From: an uncultured Cellulophaga sp.
Lineage (GTDB): Bacteria > Bacteroidota > Bacteroidia > Flavobacteriales > Flavobacteriaceae
Direction: 5' to 3'
DNA: 64,000 bases
Assembly (NCBI GenBank): GCA_947492955.1
Contig: CANLOV010000004.1
Location: 248,001-312,000, forward strand
Under the pieces are notes generated by a model, which was not told where the DNA came from, did not search any database, and worked only from the letters and a program-made list of their open reading frames with translations. Below, in pieces: positions 9,088 to 17,349 of this stretch (within the stretch, counting starts at the first letter, position 1; every line of letters begins with the position of its first letter). The position numbers and the translations under genes are program-made.

Positions 9088-9119
9088 ACTTTATTTATAA
9101 ATAAGAATATCTACCAAAT

Positions 9120-9155
9120 AAAAGAGCCAATAACAAAACTGTTATTGGCTCTTTT
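9120..9155 (+). terminator. Terminator of menB
   Basis: AAAGAGCCAATAACA pairs perfectly with TGTTATTGGCTCTTT around a four-base loop, followed by T-rich sequence. Confidence 0.9.
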
Positions 9156-9184
9156 ATTGTAGTAAAAATAATTAATCACATAAA

Positions 9185-9850
9185 TTATGAGTTAATCATA
9201 AATAGATATGATTTAGTAAGGTCAATTTTTTTATTTAAATCATAAATTACTGCTTCATCCGTATGTGTAAAATATAAAGCCCAATATTTAAAATAATCGT
9301 CTTTAGTATTTATTGAAACTTTAGTATCTAAAATGGTTGAGCTATCTACAAAAATATTTTCTTCAAAAACAGGAATAAATATTTCATAAGGCATTTCTGT
9401 ATGTCCTTTTGTATAATACGTGTAATGATTAGCTAACTGATTTATAATATTTTCTAATTGTTCAGGAATACTATAATCATATATTTTATTTATGATTATA
9501 GATGTATCATTAAAATGAATTGTAAACTCTTCTATATCTATTTTATATGTGTTATTTTTTTCTTGTAGCTCATTAAAAGCTTTTATAAAAGGTGTAGGTT
9601 TTTCATTTTCATGAATGTTACCCCAACTCCCATTATTTATGTAGCTAAGAATCTCAGAGAGATTATAGTTACAATGTATATCTATAATAATATTTTCTAG
9701 ATTATTTTTTTTAGAAAAACTTTCTTGTATTATAACTTCAGCAAAGAAGTTTTTTTCTAAATTTTTTTTAAAAATTACAAGGCTACTAGCTAACTTTACA
9801 CCATATATTTTGTTCAAATTATTCAGAGGGGAAGTTTTTTTCGGTAACAT
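9185..9850 (-). CDS. Hypothetical protein, 221 residues
   Basis: I do not recognise a family. The protein has no clear signal peptide or membrane segment, and is rich in Asn, Ile and Lys, with alternating beta-like stretches (VKLASSLVIFKKNL, EEFTIHFNDTSIIINK). The C-terminal half has several aromatic patches (ANHYTYYTKGHTEMPYEIF, DYFKYWALYFTHTDE). It is a single gene between the menB terminator and the terminator of the downstream signalling operon. Codon use resembles its neighbours. Confidence 0.6.
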   Translation of the reverse strand: MLPKKTSPLNNLNKIYGVKLASSLVIFKKNLEKNFFAEVIIQESFSKKNNLENIIIDIHCNYNLSEILSYINNGSWGNIHENEKPTPFIKAFNELQEKNNTYKIDIEEFTIHFNDTSIIINKIYDYSIPEQLENIINQLANHYTYYTKGHTEMPYEIFIPVFEENIFVDSSTILDTKVSINTKDDYFKYWALYFTHTDEAVIYDLNKKIDLTKSYLFMINS

Positions 9851-9913
9851 AAGCTTTGTTATTTGTTTTTCTACTTATTACAAAGCTAGTTTTAAAAAAT
9901 AGTTATGCATTAT

Positions 9914-9944
9914 ATAAAAACCTTAGAAAAACTAAGGTTTTTAT
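9914..9944 (-). terminator. Terminator of the TPR kinase/regulator operon
   Basis: ATAAAAACCTTAG and CTAAGGTTTTTAT form a perfect stem with an AAAAA loop. A closely similar sequence, sharing TATATAAAAACCTTAGAA, recurs at 13922. Confidence 0.8.
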
Positions 9945-9992
9945 TTGAAAAGGCTAAAAAAAGCCCTTTTTCGATAAAGTGTAATTGAAAAA

Positions 9993-10661
9993 TTAGATAA
10001 AACCTCTAATTTTTGCTTCGTTAATTAAAGCTTGATCATTTTGTTTTTCTATACCAAAAATTACTTTTAAGTGTCTTTTTCTATTTTCTATTCCTGCTAA
10101 TGATAAGGAAATATGGTTTGTTAAATCCTTTGTTTTTGTACCTATTGATAAATGATAAATAATTTTTTTATCGTTTTCGTCTATGGAAATATTGGAAGAC
10201 ATTTTTCTACGAATGGCTTGTAATGCTTTGGAAGAATAATAAGGGGGGTCTTTTAATATGGTATGCACCATATCGTATAATGTTTTTTTGTTTATTTCCG
10301 ATTTAACCATGTATCCATCTGGATCTACAGTAGTTAATATATTATTTATTCTGTAATTATCACTAAAAGAAGACATAAAAACAACTTTAGAATCAGGAAC
10401 TGTTTTTCTTGCAAAAACACCAATATCCTCTCCTGTATGTGGAGTGCCTTCTTCTGTAATGGATAACTGTATGTCTAATAATATAATATCATATTTATAA
10501 GAAATTGTAGATTCTTCAATCTTTTTTATTCCTAATTCAAAAGAATTAGCTGTATCAACTGTAATTTTAAAATCGCAAAAATCGGCATCTTCTAGAATAT
10601 ATTTATATCCAAACATAATCATTTCATGGTCGTCTACTGCTAAAATACGTATGTGTTCCAT
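9993..10661 (-). CDS. NarL/FixJ-type response regulator
   Basis: 222 residues. The N-terminal receiver domain has the acidic pair in VDDHE, the phospho-acceptor Asp in DIILLDIQL, the conserved Ser in VVFMSSF and the Lys in GYMVKSE. The C-terminal part (about 150-222) has a LuxR-like helix-turn-helix layout (DENDKKIIYHLSIGTKTKDL, IENRKRHLKVIFG), somewhat diverged. Its start overlaps the stop of the kinase gene by one base (TAATG), so the two are translationally coupled partners of one two-component system. Target genes are unknown. Confidence 0.88.
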   Translation of the reverse strand: MEHIRILAVDDHEMIMFGYKYILEDADFCDFKITVDTANSFELGIKKIEESTISYKYDIILLDIQLSITEEGTPHTGEDIGVFARKTVPDSKVVFMSSFSDNYRINNILTTVDPDGYMVKSEINKKTLYDMVHTILKDPPYYSSKALQAIRRKMSSNISIDENDKKIIYHLSIGTKTKDLTNHISLSLAGIENRKRHLKVIFGIEKQNDQALINEAKIRGFI

Positions 10662-12727
10662 TATTTATGAAGCTTTGTTGTGTTTTCTTTTTCTTCTTTA
10701 ATTATAGGAATAGAAAGAGTAATTGTGGTTCCTGTATGTTTTTTGCTTTTAAGATTCCAAGTACCTTTAATACTCTCAATTCTAGAAGCTATATTTTTTA
10801 TACCTATACCATTTCTTTCTTTTTTAACGATAAAACCAATTCCATCATCTTTTATAGTAGCTTTAATATGTTTTTCTGTTGCATCTAATGTTAAAAATAC
10901 ATTCTTAGCTTTGGAATGTTTCCTGCAGTTCTGTAAGCTTTCTTGTATAATACGATAAACGTTAATTTTTATATCGGTGTGTAAGGCATCCCAATCTGTA
11001 TTTTTTTCATACCTAAAATGACATTTATATATTTTATAGTTATTTGTTTCATCTACAAGCTCTTGAACTGTATTTATAAAATTATGAATTTTTTGTTGAG
11101 AGGCTGTATATAATCTATGAGATATTTTACGAACAGTTTCTTCTGCAACTTGTAACTGACCTACATAATATTCTCTATCTGTTATAGCATCTTTACTTGT
11201 TTTATCATTAAGCGCTTCTAACATAAGACGTGCACCAAAAACTTTACCTATAATACCATCGTGTATTTCTGCGGAAATACGTCTTTGTTCTTTTTGTAAA
11301 GCCTTTTTTAATTTGCCTTGTTGTGCTAGCATTAAATTAAAAATCTCTTGGTTTTTTTCTTGTTGTTGTTGCTTAAACTTTAGTTTCTGATTTTTTATTT
11401 GTTGTCTAATAATAATTAGTATAGCTGAAACTAATAGACCAATGCCTAGTATTAAACCTAAAAGTATTTTTTGCTGTTCTTCTAAATGCTCATTCTCTTC
11501 GATATACTCATCAGTTTCAAAACGTATACGGGCAAATTTATTTCTAATCTTACGTTCTGCTTGCTGTAAACTATCGTTTAAGCTAATATATTCTTGCGTA
11601 TAATGTGTTGCATTATTTGGATTTATAAGCGTACAAAATTGTAATATTTTTAATAGTCGCGAATAGTTTTTACTTTGCTTTGCATTTATTTTTGCTTGTC
11701 TGGTATATTTTTTTGCCGTTAAAGTATCTTTTTTACTTAAATGATACTCCGCTAAATTATGATTAATGTAGGCTAAGCCTTCTATATCTCCAATACTATC
11801 TTTTAAATGTAATACTTTTTCTAATTGTTGTTGTAAACCTATAGTATCGCCTAACTTTAATCGGTTATATGCTAAGTTATTAAGTGCTTTAGCATAAAAT
11901 TTAGTATCGGTATACAACAAACTATCACTAGTTAACACCTGTTTAAAGTTAGTTATTGCTTTTTTATAATCGCCTTTCGCTGCATACACATAAGCTATAT
12001 TATTTTTAAAAGATAATTGTAGTTCTTTTAAATTTGAACCTTTGTATTTTTTTAAAGCTTCTTCTGCTCTTTTATAAAACTCCAAGGCTTTATCGTATTC
12101 TTTTAAGCCTCTATTGGCTATTGCTAAATTGGTATAACTAGAGCATATGTGATTATACTTTTTTAAAGGTTTTAATAGTTTTAGTGCTTTAATAGCAGTA
12201 ATTTCTGCACCGGTATAATCTTTTACACTAGATTGTATACCAGAAACAAGGTTTTGTATTCTACCCGCTCTATAAGAATCTCCTGTAGCACTATATAATT
12301 TATATGCATTTATAGCATGATAATAAGCACTATCTTGAATACTATTTTTTCTGTAAAAAACACTATAATCCCAATGAGCTAATGCTTGTTTAGCTGAGTC
12401 TTTTAGTTGTATAGAAAGTTGTAAGGCATCTTTATTTACTGACTTAAATAATGATCCATCATTTAGTCTATAACAAGCATAGGAAAGATTTAATAAATAT
12501 TTAGCTTTTACAGAATCATCAGAGGCTTTTTTTAAAGTATTATATGCTTTAGCTAACACTTTTTTTCTTTCAATACCACTAATAGTAGTATTTTTAGCTT
12601 CTTGTATCCATAGCGGTATGCTATCAATATCAGTATTATTAGTAAACACTTGCCTATTATTACTTTTTTCAGAACAAGAAAAAAGTATACAAAAAAAAAC
12701 ACCTAAGACTACAATCTTTTTACACAT
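10661..12727 (-). CDS. TPR-containing sensor histidine kinase (HisKA_3 type)
   Basis: 688 residues. The N-terminus is a lipoprotein-like signal (CILFSC, Cys18). Residues 70-400 form a run of tetratricopeptide repeats (YDKALEFYKRAEEAL, GDYKKAITNFKQVL). One membrane helix lies at about 421-442 (LLGLILGIGLLVSAILIII), then a coiled coil, the HisKA_3 box RRISAEIHDGI with the phospho-accepting His, and a C-terminal ATPase domain with the N-box around NCRKHSKA and DDGIGF. It phosphorylates the overlapping NarL-type regulator. Periplasmic TPRs in kinases of this form are common in Bacteroidota; the stimulus is unknown. Confidence 0.9.
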   Translation of the reverse strand: MCKKIVVLGVFFCILFSCSEKSNNRQVFTNNTDIDSIPLWIQEAKNTTISGIERKKVLAKAYNTLKKASDDSVKAKYLLNLSYACYRLNDGSLFKSVNKDALQLSIQLKDSAKQALAHWDYSVFYRKNSIQDSAYYHAINAYKLYSATGDSYRAGRIQNLVSGIQSSVKDYTGAEITAIKALKLLKPLKKYNHICSSYTNLAIANRGLKEYDKALEFYKRAEEALKKYKGSNLKELQLSFKNNIAYVYAAKGDYKKAITNFKQVLTSDSLLYTDTKFYAKALNNLAYNRLKLGDTIGLQQQLEKVLHLKDSIGDIEGLAYINHNLAEYHLSKKDTLTAKKYTRQAKINAKQSKNYSRLLKILQFCTLINPNNATHYTQEYISLNDSLQQAERKIRNKFARIRFETDEYIEENEHLEEQQKILLGLILGIGLLVSAILIIIRQQIKNQKLKFKQQQQEKNQEIFNLMLAQQGKLKKALQKEQRRISAEIHDGIIGKVFGARLMLEALNDKTSKDAITDREYYVGQLQVAEETVRKISHRLYTASQQKIHNFINTVQELVDETNNYKIYKCHFRYEKNTDWDALHTDIKINVYRIIQESLQNCRKHSKAKNVFLTLDATEKHIKATIKDDGIGFIVKKERNGIGIKNIASRIESIKGTWNLKSKKHTGTTITLSIPIIKEEKENTTKLHK

Positions 12728-12767
12728 TATGTTAAATCATAATAACTCCTAAATTGCTAAAAATACA

Positions 12768-12813
12768 ACATATAAAAAAAGTCTTAAATATATTTAAGAC
12801 TTTTTTTATATGT
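12768..12813. terminator. 46-bp perfect palindrome between small lipoprotein and kinase genes
   Basis: AAAAAAAGTCTTAAATA and its exact complement make a long stem with T-runs on both strands. On the minus strand it lies between the small lipoprotein gene and the kinase gene, so it may end or attenuate the short lipoprotein transcript before the kinase. Confidence 0.75.
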
Positions 12814-12841
12814 TTTAATTATAATAAATACTTAAGAATTA

Positions 12842-13000
12842 TTAATCATCATCATTACTATCTTCTTCAATATGTTCTTCCCCCTCTGTTGCTATAGTAT
12901 CATATAAATTATCTGTTTCTGCTGCATTATTATCTGCCTCACAAGAAAACATCCCTACACTTAAAATTACTACCGCTAAAATACTTGTTACTTTCTTCAT
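12842..13000 (-). CDS. Small acidic lipoprotein, 52 residues
   Basis: ATG at 13000-12998 and TAA at 12844-12842. The peptide begins MKKVTSILAVVILSVGMFSC, a clear lipoprotein signal with the lipidated Cys at residue 20. The mature part of 33 residues is almost all acidic or polar (EADNNAAETDN and a tail ending SNDDDD). It would be a tiny lipid-anchored envelope peptide. It sits between the LytTR regulator and the TPR kinase on the same strand, with three direct repeats just upstream. The function is unknown; a sensor-associated or stress-induced peptide is inference. Confidence 0.8.
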   Translation of the reverse strand: MKKVTSILAVVILSVGMFSCEADNNAAETDNLYDTIATEGEEHIEEDSNDDD

Positions 13001-13084
13001 CTTATTTGTTGTTTAATAGTTAATACTGTTTTAATACACAGTAAAACTATTGAAGAAGAAGAGTGTTAACTATTTAATAAACAG

Positions 13085-13137
13085 TGTTTTAGTATTTAAT
13101 GCTGTTTTGTTAGTGTTTATACTTGTTTTATTAGTAT
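13085..13137. repeat. Three direct repeats upstream of the small lipoprotein gene
   Basis: TGTTTTAGTAT (13085), TGTTTTGTTAGTGT (13103) and TGTTTTATTAGTAT (13124). The last two are exactly 21 bases apart, two helical turns, the spacing at which LytTR proteins such as AgrA and AlgR contact paired sites. A LytTR gene ends five bases away. Operator function is inferred. Confidence 0.5.
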
Positions 13138-13141
13138 TGTA

Positions 13142-13873
13142 TTAATTAAGGGCGAATATTGCTTTATTTGTAAGTTTACTCTTAATAAATTCTACATTTT
13201 CTCTATAAGATTTAGAAAAAGGAATTTTTTCTTGATTACTTTTTAGAATGCATAAACCTTTTCCAAAACTTATTTTAGAAACATGATTACAATTAAGAAT
13301 ATAACTTTGGTGTATGCGAATAAAATTATTTGGCAATCCACATTCAAATGTTTTTAGTGTTTTAAAAGCACTTATAATATTGCCGTTTCTTAAAATAAAA
13401 TCTGTGGCATTATTATCGGCCTTTAAATACAATATTTCATCTGTATTTATATAACTATAGTCTTGATATGATTTTAAGCATATAGTTTGAGAAGGACTTT
13501 CTTTTGGTGATTTCTTTTTTATGCGAAATATAGATTTTCGCACTTCAAAATCGTTAAAAGGCGCTATTAAATAATCAAAGAAGTTATTCTTAATAGCATT
13601 ATATGCATATTCTTTAGAGTTAGATATACCAATTATTAAAGGAATAATTTCTACATATTGGTGTAGTTCCGATACCATATGAAAACATTCTGCTGCTTTT
13701 TCATTTAAAAAAATAAAAACAACATCTGGTTTGTGTTGTAAAATGGCATCCAAAGCGTCAATTGGTGTATTAGATATAGATACACACAAAAATTCTTTGT
13801 ATTGATTTAATAATTCCTGAAAATCTAAATTTATATCATTATCAAGATCTAATATGCTATATGTATATTCCAT
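13142..13873 (-). CDS. LytTR regulator with a degenerate receiver domain
   Basis: 243 residues. The C-terminal 105 residues are a LytTR DNA-binding domain: DEILYLKADNNATDF, FKTLKTFECGLPNNFIRIHQSYILN, ending ISFGKGLCILKSNQEKIPFSKSYRE. The first 120 residues have the length and strand/helix order of a receiver, but the phospho-acceptor Asp is missing (PDVVFIFLNE, Phe at about 55) and the usual KP(F) is APF (FDYLIAPF). The acidic pair is only partly kept (LDLDND). It is therefore unlikely to be controlled by Asp phosphorylation. No kinase gene is directly coupled to it. Direct repeats between it and the next gene may be its binding sites. Confidence 0.83.
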   Translation of the reverse strand: MEYTYSILDLDNDINLDFQELLNQYKEFLCVSISNTPIDALDAILQHKPDVVFIFLNEKAAECFHMVSELHQYVEIIPLIIGISNSKEYAYNAIKNNFFDYLIAPFNDFEVRKSIFRIKKKSPKESPSQTICLKSYQDYSYINTDEILYLKADNNATDFILRNGNIISAFKTLKTFECGLPNNFIRIHQSYILNCNHVSKISFGKGLCILKSNQEKIPFSKSYRENVEFIKSKLTNKAIFALN

Positions 13874-13923
13874 GGCCTTTTAATTTGTATGCAAATTAAT
13901 AAGGCTAAATGTTAATGGGCTAT

Positions 13924-13954
13924 ATAAAAACCTTAGAATATATAGGGTTTTTAT
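13924..13954 (-). terminator. Terminator-like hairpin after the beta-helix lipoprotein operon
   Basis: ATAAAAACC pairs with GGTTTTTAT around an imperfect inner stem. It shares its first 18 bases with the terminator at 9914. Confidence 0.55.
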
Positions 13955-14004
13955 TTTTTAACATTCTGTTAATGAGGTTTTTTAAACTTTTTATAGTTAT
14001 AAGT

Positions 14005-15534
14005 TTAGTTTTCTGTAGTATGTTGGTAAGCTCCTATATCAGGGTTGTTAACTCTACTGTTTCCTAAAATATCTTCTGGTACTAAAAGGGCTATTTCTTT
14101 GTCTCCTTTATTTATAGCAGAAGAATTATTAGCTATATTAAAATTATTTTGAAGAATATTAATAAAGTCTGGTTCCGTATTTAAAAAGATGTTTTTATAT
14201 AAAATAGGGTTGTTATAATTATATAAGGGGTTAGTATTATTCTCAATATTCTTTAAAAGACAATTGCTAAAATTATAGTTGAAACTTTTATTGTTATTTA
14301 CATCTAAAAATAATTCAGATGATTTATTACCATCTATAATACAGTTGTTAAAGTTGGCCTGTACTAAATCTTTGGCATTTATAGCATCTTTAACTATTGT
14401 GTAGTTATTTATTACAAGAGCTGCATTTTCTCTAAAACTAGAACCCCAATGATTGGCTATGGTAGTATGGCTAAAAGTATATGTACCCCCTAAATCACAA
14501 TATAATGATATTTCTCCTGCAGCTCCAAGTACTAAATTTTCTGCTTCTATATAGGCTGTTTTAGCCCATAAATTAATTTCTTGGCTATTATATATTTGAG
14601 AATTTTTTAAGGTTAGAGTAGGGGTAGTTGTATTTTCAACATCAGTAACAAATACTCCCACAGTAGCATTTTTTAGGGTAAGATAGTTAATGGTATTATT
14701 TATACTACCATTTGCTAACCACAATCCTCCCCATTGCCCAGCAATAGTACTAAATTCTGGTTCTAAGCGATCTCCTTCTAAAATAACTTCATTTTCTAAA
14801 ATTAGTTGATCACTGCTTAATTCTCCATTAATATTAATGCTGCCTCCTTCTTTAACTAAAATTCCAGAGCTTTTATGAAAGTGTATGCGTGCACCAGCAT
14901 CTATATTCGCTATTTTGTCTTTAGCTACTGATGCATATCCGTAAATAACGTATGGCTTGTCCTTCGTAAAATGCAATTGCTCATCTGTTAGCTCAAAGCC
15001 TTCAACAATTACTTCTTCTCCATTGTCATTAAGATCTAGGGTTATTTTCTCATTAGTTCCGTCTGCTAACTTTTTTGGATATAAAAAAACAGCATCTTTT
15101 ATTAAAGTAACTAGGGGTAATCTTTGGTTGGTTCCCTGAGCTTCAAATATTAAAGCGTCTGTATATAAAAACTCGTTTTGGTTTACAGTTGAGGCATCAA
15201 AAGTTGTTTCTATAAAAATAAAAAGGCTGTCTTTAGCAAGTAAAGGTATGTTCTGAGCTGTATTTGCGGCAATTCCATCTATATTTAATCGGTATTTACT
15301 ATCATTACCATTTTCTAGTGTAATACTAGGTATATTTATATCTTTTTTACTTCTATTATATACTGTTAACGAATAAGTACTACTTCCAATATTAGAAAAA
15401 ACAGTATCTAAATATATTGTGTCTTTAGAAAAACTTAAATTACCAGGGTTTGTGGTATGCTCAAAATCTTTTCTGCAAGAACTCCATAAAATAAGAATAC
15501 TAAATGTTAGTATAAGGTATAGGAGACGTTGCAT
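14005..15534 (-). CDS. Lipoprotein with right-handed beta-helix fold
   Basis: The 509-residue protein has a lipoprotein signal (LILWSSC, Cys20). Residues 30-150 look like an Ig-like domain (FSKDTIYLDTVFSNIGSSTYSLTVYN). From about residue 200 the sequence has beta-helix periodicity with many Asn ladders (INYLTLKNATVGVFV, LTLKNSQIYNSQ, VQANFNNCIIDGNKS). It ends in the motif INKGD...DILGNSRVNNPDIGAYQ, common in secreted parallel beta-helix proteins of Bacteroidota. It is probably surface- or periplasm-exposed; a ligand or substrate is not evident. Three bases separate its start from the thioesterase gene upstream, so they form one operon. Confidence 0.75.
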   Translation of the reverse strand: MQRLLYLILTFSILILWSSCRKDFEHTTNPGNLSFSKDTIYLDTVFSNIGSSTYSLTVYNRSKKDINIPSITLENGNDSKYRLNIDGIAANTAQNIPLLAKDSLFIFIETTFDASTVNQNEFLYTDALIFEAQGTNQRLPLVTLIKDAVFLYPKKLADGTNEKITLDLNDNGEEVIVEGFELTDEQLHFTKDKPYVIYGYASVAKDKIANIDAGARIHFHKSSGILVKEGGSININGELSSDQLILENEVILEGDRLEPEFSTIAGQWGGLWLANGSINNTINYLTLKNATVGVFVTDVENTTTPTLTLKNSQIYNSQEINLWAKTAYIEAENLVLGAAGEISLYCDLGGTYTFSHTTIANHWGSSFRENAALVINNYTIVKDAINAKDLVQANFNNCIIDGNKSSELFLDVNNNKSFNYNFSNCLLKNIENNTNPLYNYNNPILYKNIFLNTEPDFINILQNNFNIANNSSAINKGDKEIALLVPEDILGNSRVNNPDIGAYQHTTEN

Positions 15535-15537
15535 ATA

Positions 15538-15939
15538 TTATGAAGTTATTTTTGTGAAGAATTGTTTAATTTCTTCAGGTATACGAATGGGTTTTAATGA
15601 GCTTTCATTTAATAAACACCACTTTGTTTCTGATTGAATTAATACTTTATTGGTTGTTGTATTAAACATTTCTACCACCCGTATAGAGGTTACTCCTTCA
15701 GATTTAGAAATATGAGTCTTTATTTTAATAATATCATTTAAAACTGCAGCACTTTTATAATTTATAATGTGCTTTAATACTACCCAAATAATTCCTTTTT
15801 TCATTACTTCAGGAGCTTTAAATTGCCAATGTTCTTTAGCTACATCTTGTATCCACTGTACATAACGTACATTGTTTACATGGTTTAATTCGTCTAAATC
15901 GTCCTTGCAAACTTGTATTGTTTTTTCGTAGGTCTGCAT
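15538..15939 (-). CDS. Acyl-CoA thioesterase, hot-dog fold (4HBT family)
   Basis: 133 residues, the usual size of a YbgC/4HBT thioesterase. The segment DLDELNHVNNVRYVQWIQDV contains the catalytic Asp/His-Asn stretch of the family (D-x-N-x-H-V-N-N). Later strands (KGIIWVVLKHIINYKSAAVLND, IRVVEMFNTTTNKVLIQSE) complete the fold. It would hydrolyse a fatty or aromatic acyl-CoA in the cytoplasm; chain preference cannot be seen. It directly abuts the glutaminyl cyclase gene (stop at 15940) and is three bases from the beta-helix lipoprotein gene. Confidence 0.88.
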   Translation of the reverse strand: MQTYEKTIQVCKDDLDELNHVNNVRYVQWIQDVAKEHWQFKAPEVMKKGIIWVVLKHIINYKSAAVLNDIIKIKTHISKSEGVTSIRVVEMFNTTTNKVLIQSETKWCLLNESSLKPIRIPEEIKQFFTKITS

Positions 15940-16995
15940 TTATTTCTTTTTTATTTGTACTTCAAAAAGCTTATTCCAATTTTTTCCAGTAACAAAAAAT
16001 GTTTTTCGAGTAGGGTGATAGGCAACTCCGTTTAATACCGAATTATTTTCATCCCAATTATCTCCTTTTGTAATTTTCTTTTTTAATCCTCCAAAATTAA
16101 CAACACCCTCAATAGCACCACTAGTTGCATTAATAATCATCATGCTTTCTTTCTGGTATACATTTGCATATATTTTACCATCTATATACTCTAATTCGTT
16201 CGCTTTGTTAAAAATAGAAGTGTTTGTTGCTGTTTCTATATAATCTTCTTCTATAAGCGTTTCTGGATTTAAACGCCATATTTTTTGGGTACCATCACTC
16301 TTAAATATTTTTTTTCCATTATTACATAATCCCCAACCTTCTTTACTTTGGTTGTATTGAAAATTATCTATTTTCTTTAAATCTTTTGTATCGTAAACAA
16401 ATCCTATTTTACTTTGCCATGTAAGCATATAAATTTTATTGTTTAGAATGGTAATTCCTTCTCCAAAATAAACACCATCTAAGTTTACTTTTTTAAGGAT
16501 TTCTCCTGTTTTATAGTTTACTTTTCTAAGTGTAGAGGCACCTCTTTTTCCTGTGCTCTCATATAAAGTGTCGTTATAAAATTCTAAACCTTGCGTATAA
16601 GCACTTATATCGTGTGGATACTCATTTATAATTTCATAGGTATATATTTCTGGACCTTTGGGGGCAAGGAGTTTTATTTTTTTAGAAAGCTCAACAGTAT
16701 GGTCATCATAATTTACCTTAGCGATTAAAGTTTTATGACCTAGTTTAGGTATGTTTAATGTTATTTTATTATCCTTTACTATTAATTCCTTATTATCTAT
16801 AAAATAAGAAACCTTATTAATATTTTTATTCTTTTTGTTTTTTATAGAAACACCTACCGTTTCGTTTTGTTTAAATTTATCTTTATTACCATCTATTTCA
16901 ATATCAAAAAGTTTAGGGTTCGGTGTGTTACCACCACCACAAGAGGCTAATAATACAAATAGCAAGCTGTAAAATACAGATTTTAAAATGTTCAT
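15940..16995 (-). CDS. Glutaminyl-peptide cyclotransferase, lipoprotein
   Basis: 351 residues with a lipoprotein signal (LLASC, Cys19). An Ig-like segment covers about 30-110. The rest is a five-bladed propeller of the plant/bacterial QC type: FPHDISAYTQGLEF-like YPHDISAYTQGLEFYN, ESTGKRGASTLRKVN, YFGEGITILNNKIYMLTW, GWGLCNNGKKI, NELEYIDGKIYANVYQ, and VLNGVAYHPTRKTFFVTGKNW. It converts N-terminal Gln of exported proteins to pyroglutamate, which matches the many proteins in this group whose mature ends begin with Gln after signal cleavage. First gene of the operon with the thioesterase and the beta-helix lipoprotein. Confidence 0.9.
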   Translation of the reverse strand: MNILKSVFYSLLFVLLASCGGGNTPNPKLFDIEIDGNKDKFKQNETVGVSIKNKKNKNINKVSYFIDNKELIVKDNKITLNIPKLGHKTLIAKVNYDDHTVELSKKIKLLAPKGPEIYTYEIINEYPHDISAYTQGLEFYNDTLYESTGKRGASTLRKVNYKTGEILKKVNLDGVYFGEGITILNNKIYMLTWQSKIGFVYDTKDLKKIDNFQYNQSKEGWGLCNNGKKIFKSDGTQKIWRLNPETLIEEDYIETATNTSIFNKANELEYIDGKIYANVYQKESMMIINATSGAIEGVVNFGGLKKKITKGDNWDENNSVLNGVAYHPTRKTFFVTGKNWNKLFEVQIKKK

Positions 16996-17114
16996 TGTGT
17001 TTATTTATTTTATGCAATAGTTTTTAATATACTTATAATCAATTAAGTATAAAGCTCTAGTTTAAGAGCAGTAATTTAAGCAAGGTATTTAATTAAATTT
17101 ACATTGAAAAATGA

Positions 17115-17144
17115 TTGTAATAAATTTAAATGATTGTATATTTG
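17115..17144 (+). promoter_or_regulatory. Promoter of the SRP RNA gene
   Basis: ATTG at the -33 position (TTG 17115-17117), a 19-base spacer and a perfect -7 box TATATTTG (17137-17144). The predicted start of transcription, about five bases on, is where the RNA stem begins. Confidence 0.75.
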
Positions 17145-17148
17145 CGGC

Positions 17149-17245
17149 TGGCAAGTCCTACACGACTAGCTCCTGCAAAATCCCCCAGGGTGGGAACGCA
17201 GCAAGGGTATGTGGTTGAGCAGTGCGATGTAGGTAGCTTGCCTTT
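17149..17245 (+). ncRNA. ffs: Signal recognition particle 4.5S-type RNA
   Basis: About 95 nt. The ends pair as GGCAAG (17150-17155) with CTTGCC (17237-17242), followed by seven T residues. The apical part contains CCCCCAGGGTGGGAACGCAG followed by CAAGGGTA, the conserved Ffh-binding domain with the GGAA-type tetraloop and the symmetric loop with GCAGCAAGGG. This is the short bacterial SRP RNA, which with Ffh targets membrane and exported proteins to FtsY and the translocon. The hairpin end plus T-run serves as its terminator. Confidence 0.93.
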
Positions 17246-17349
17246 TTTTATGCTTTTTTGTTAAAAAGTATCTTTTTAAACTTCTCTTTTATTTACAGTT
17301 TATCTGTTATTTTTATTTGTTAATTTGTACCCTTATACTTAATATACAT

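Noticed and set aside
10667-10958. Two plus-strand frames opposite the histidine kinase
   Set aside because: Fully inside a well-supported gene, low-complexity Phe/Ser-rich translation.
13001-13141. A further small ORF between the LytTR gene and the small lipoprotein
   Set aside because: All frames are short and the stretch is better explained by the direct repeats and promoter sequence.
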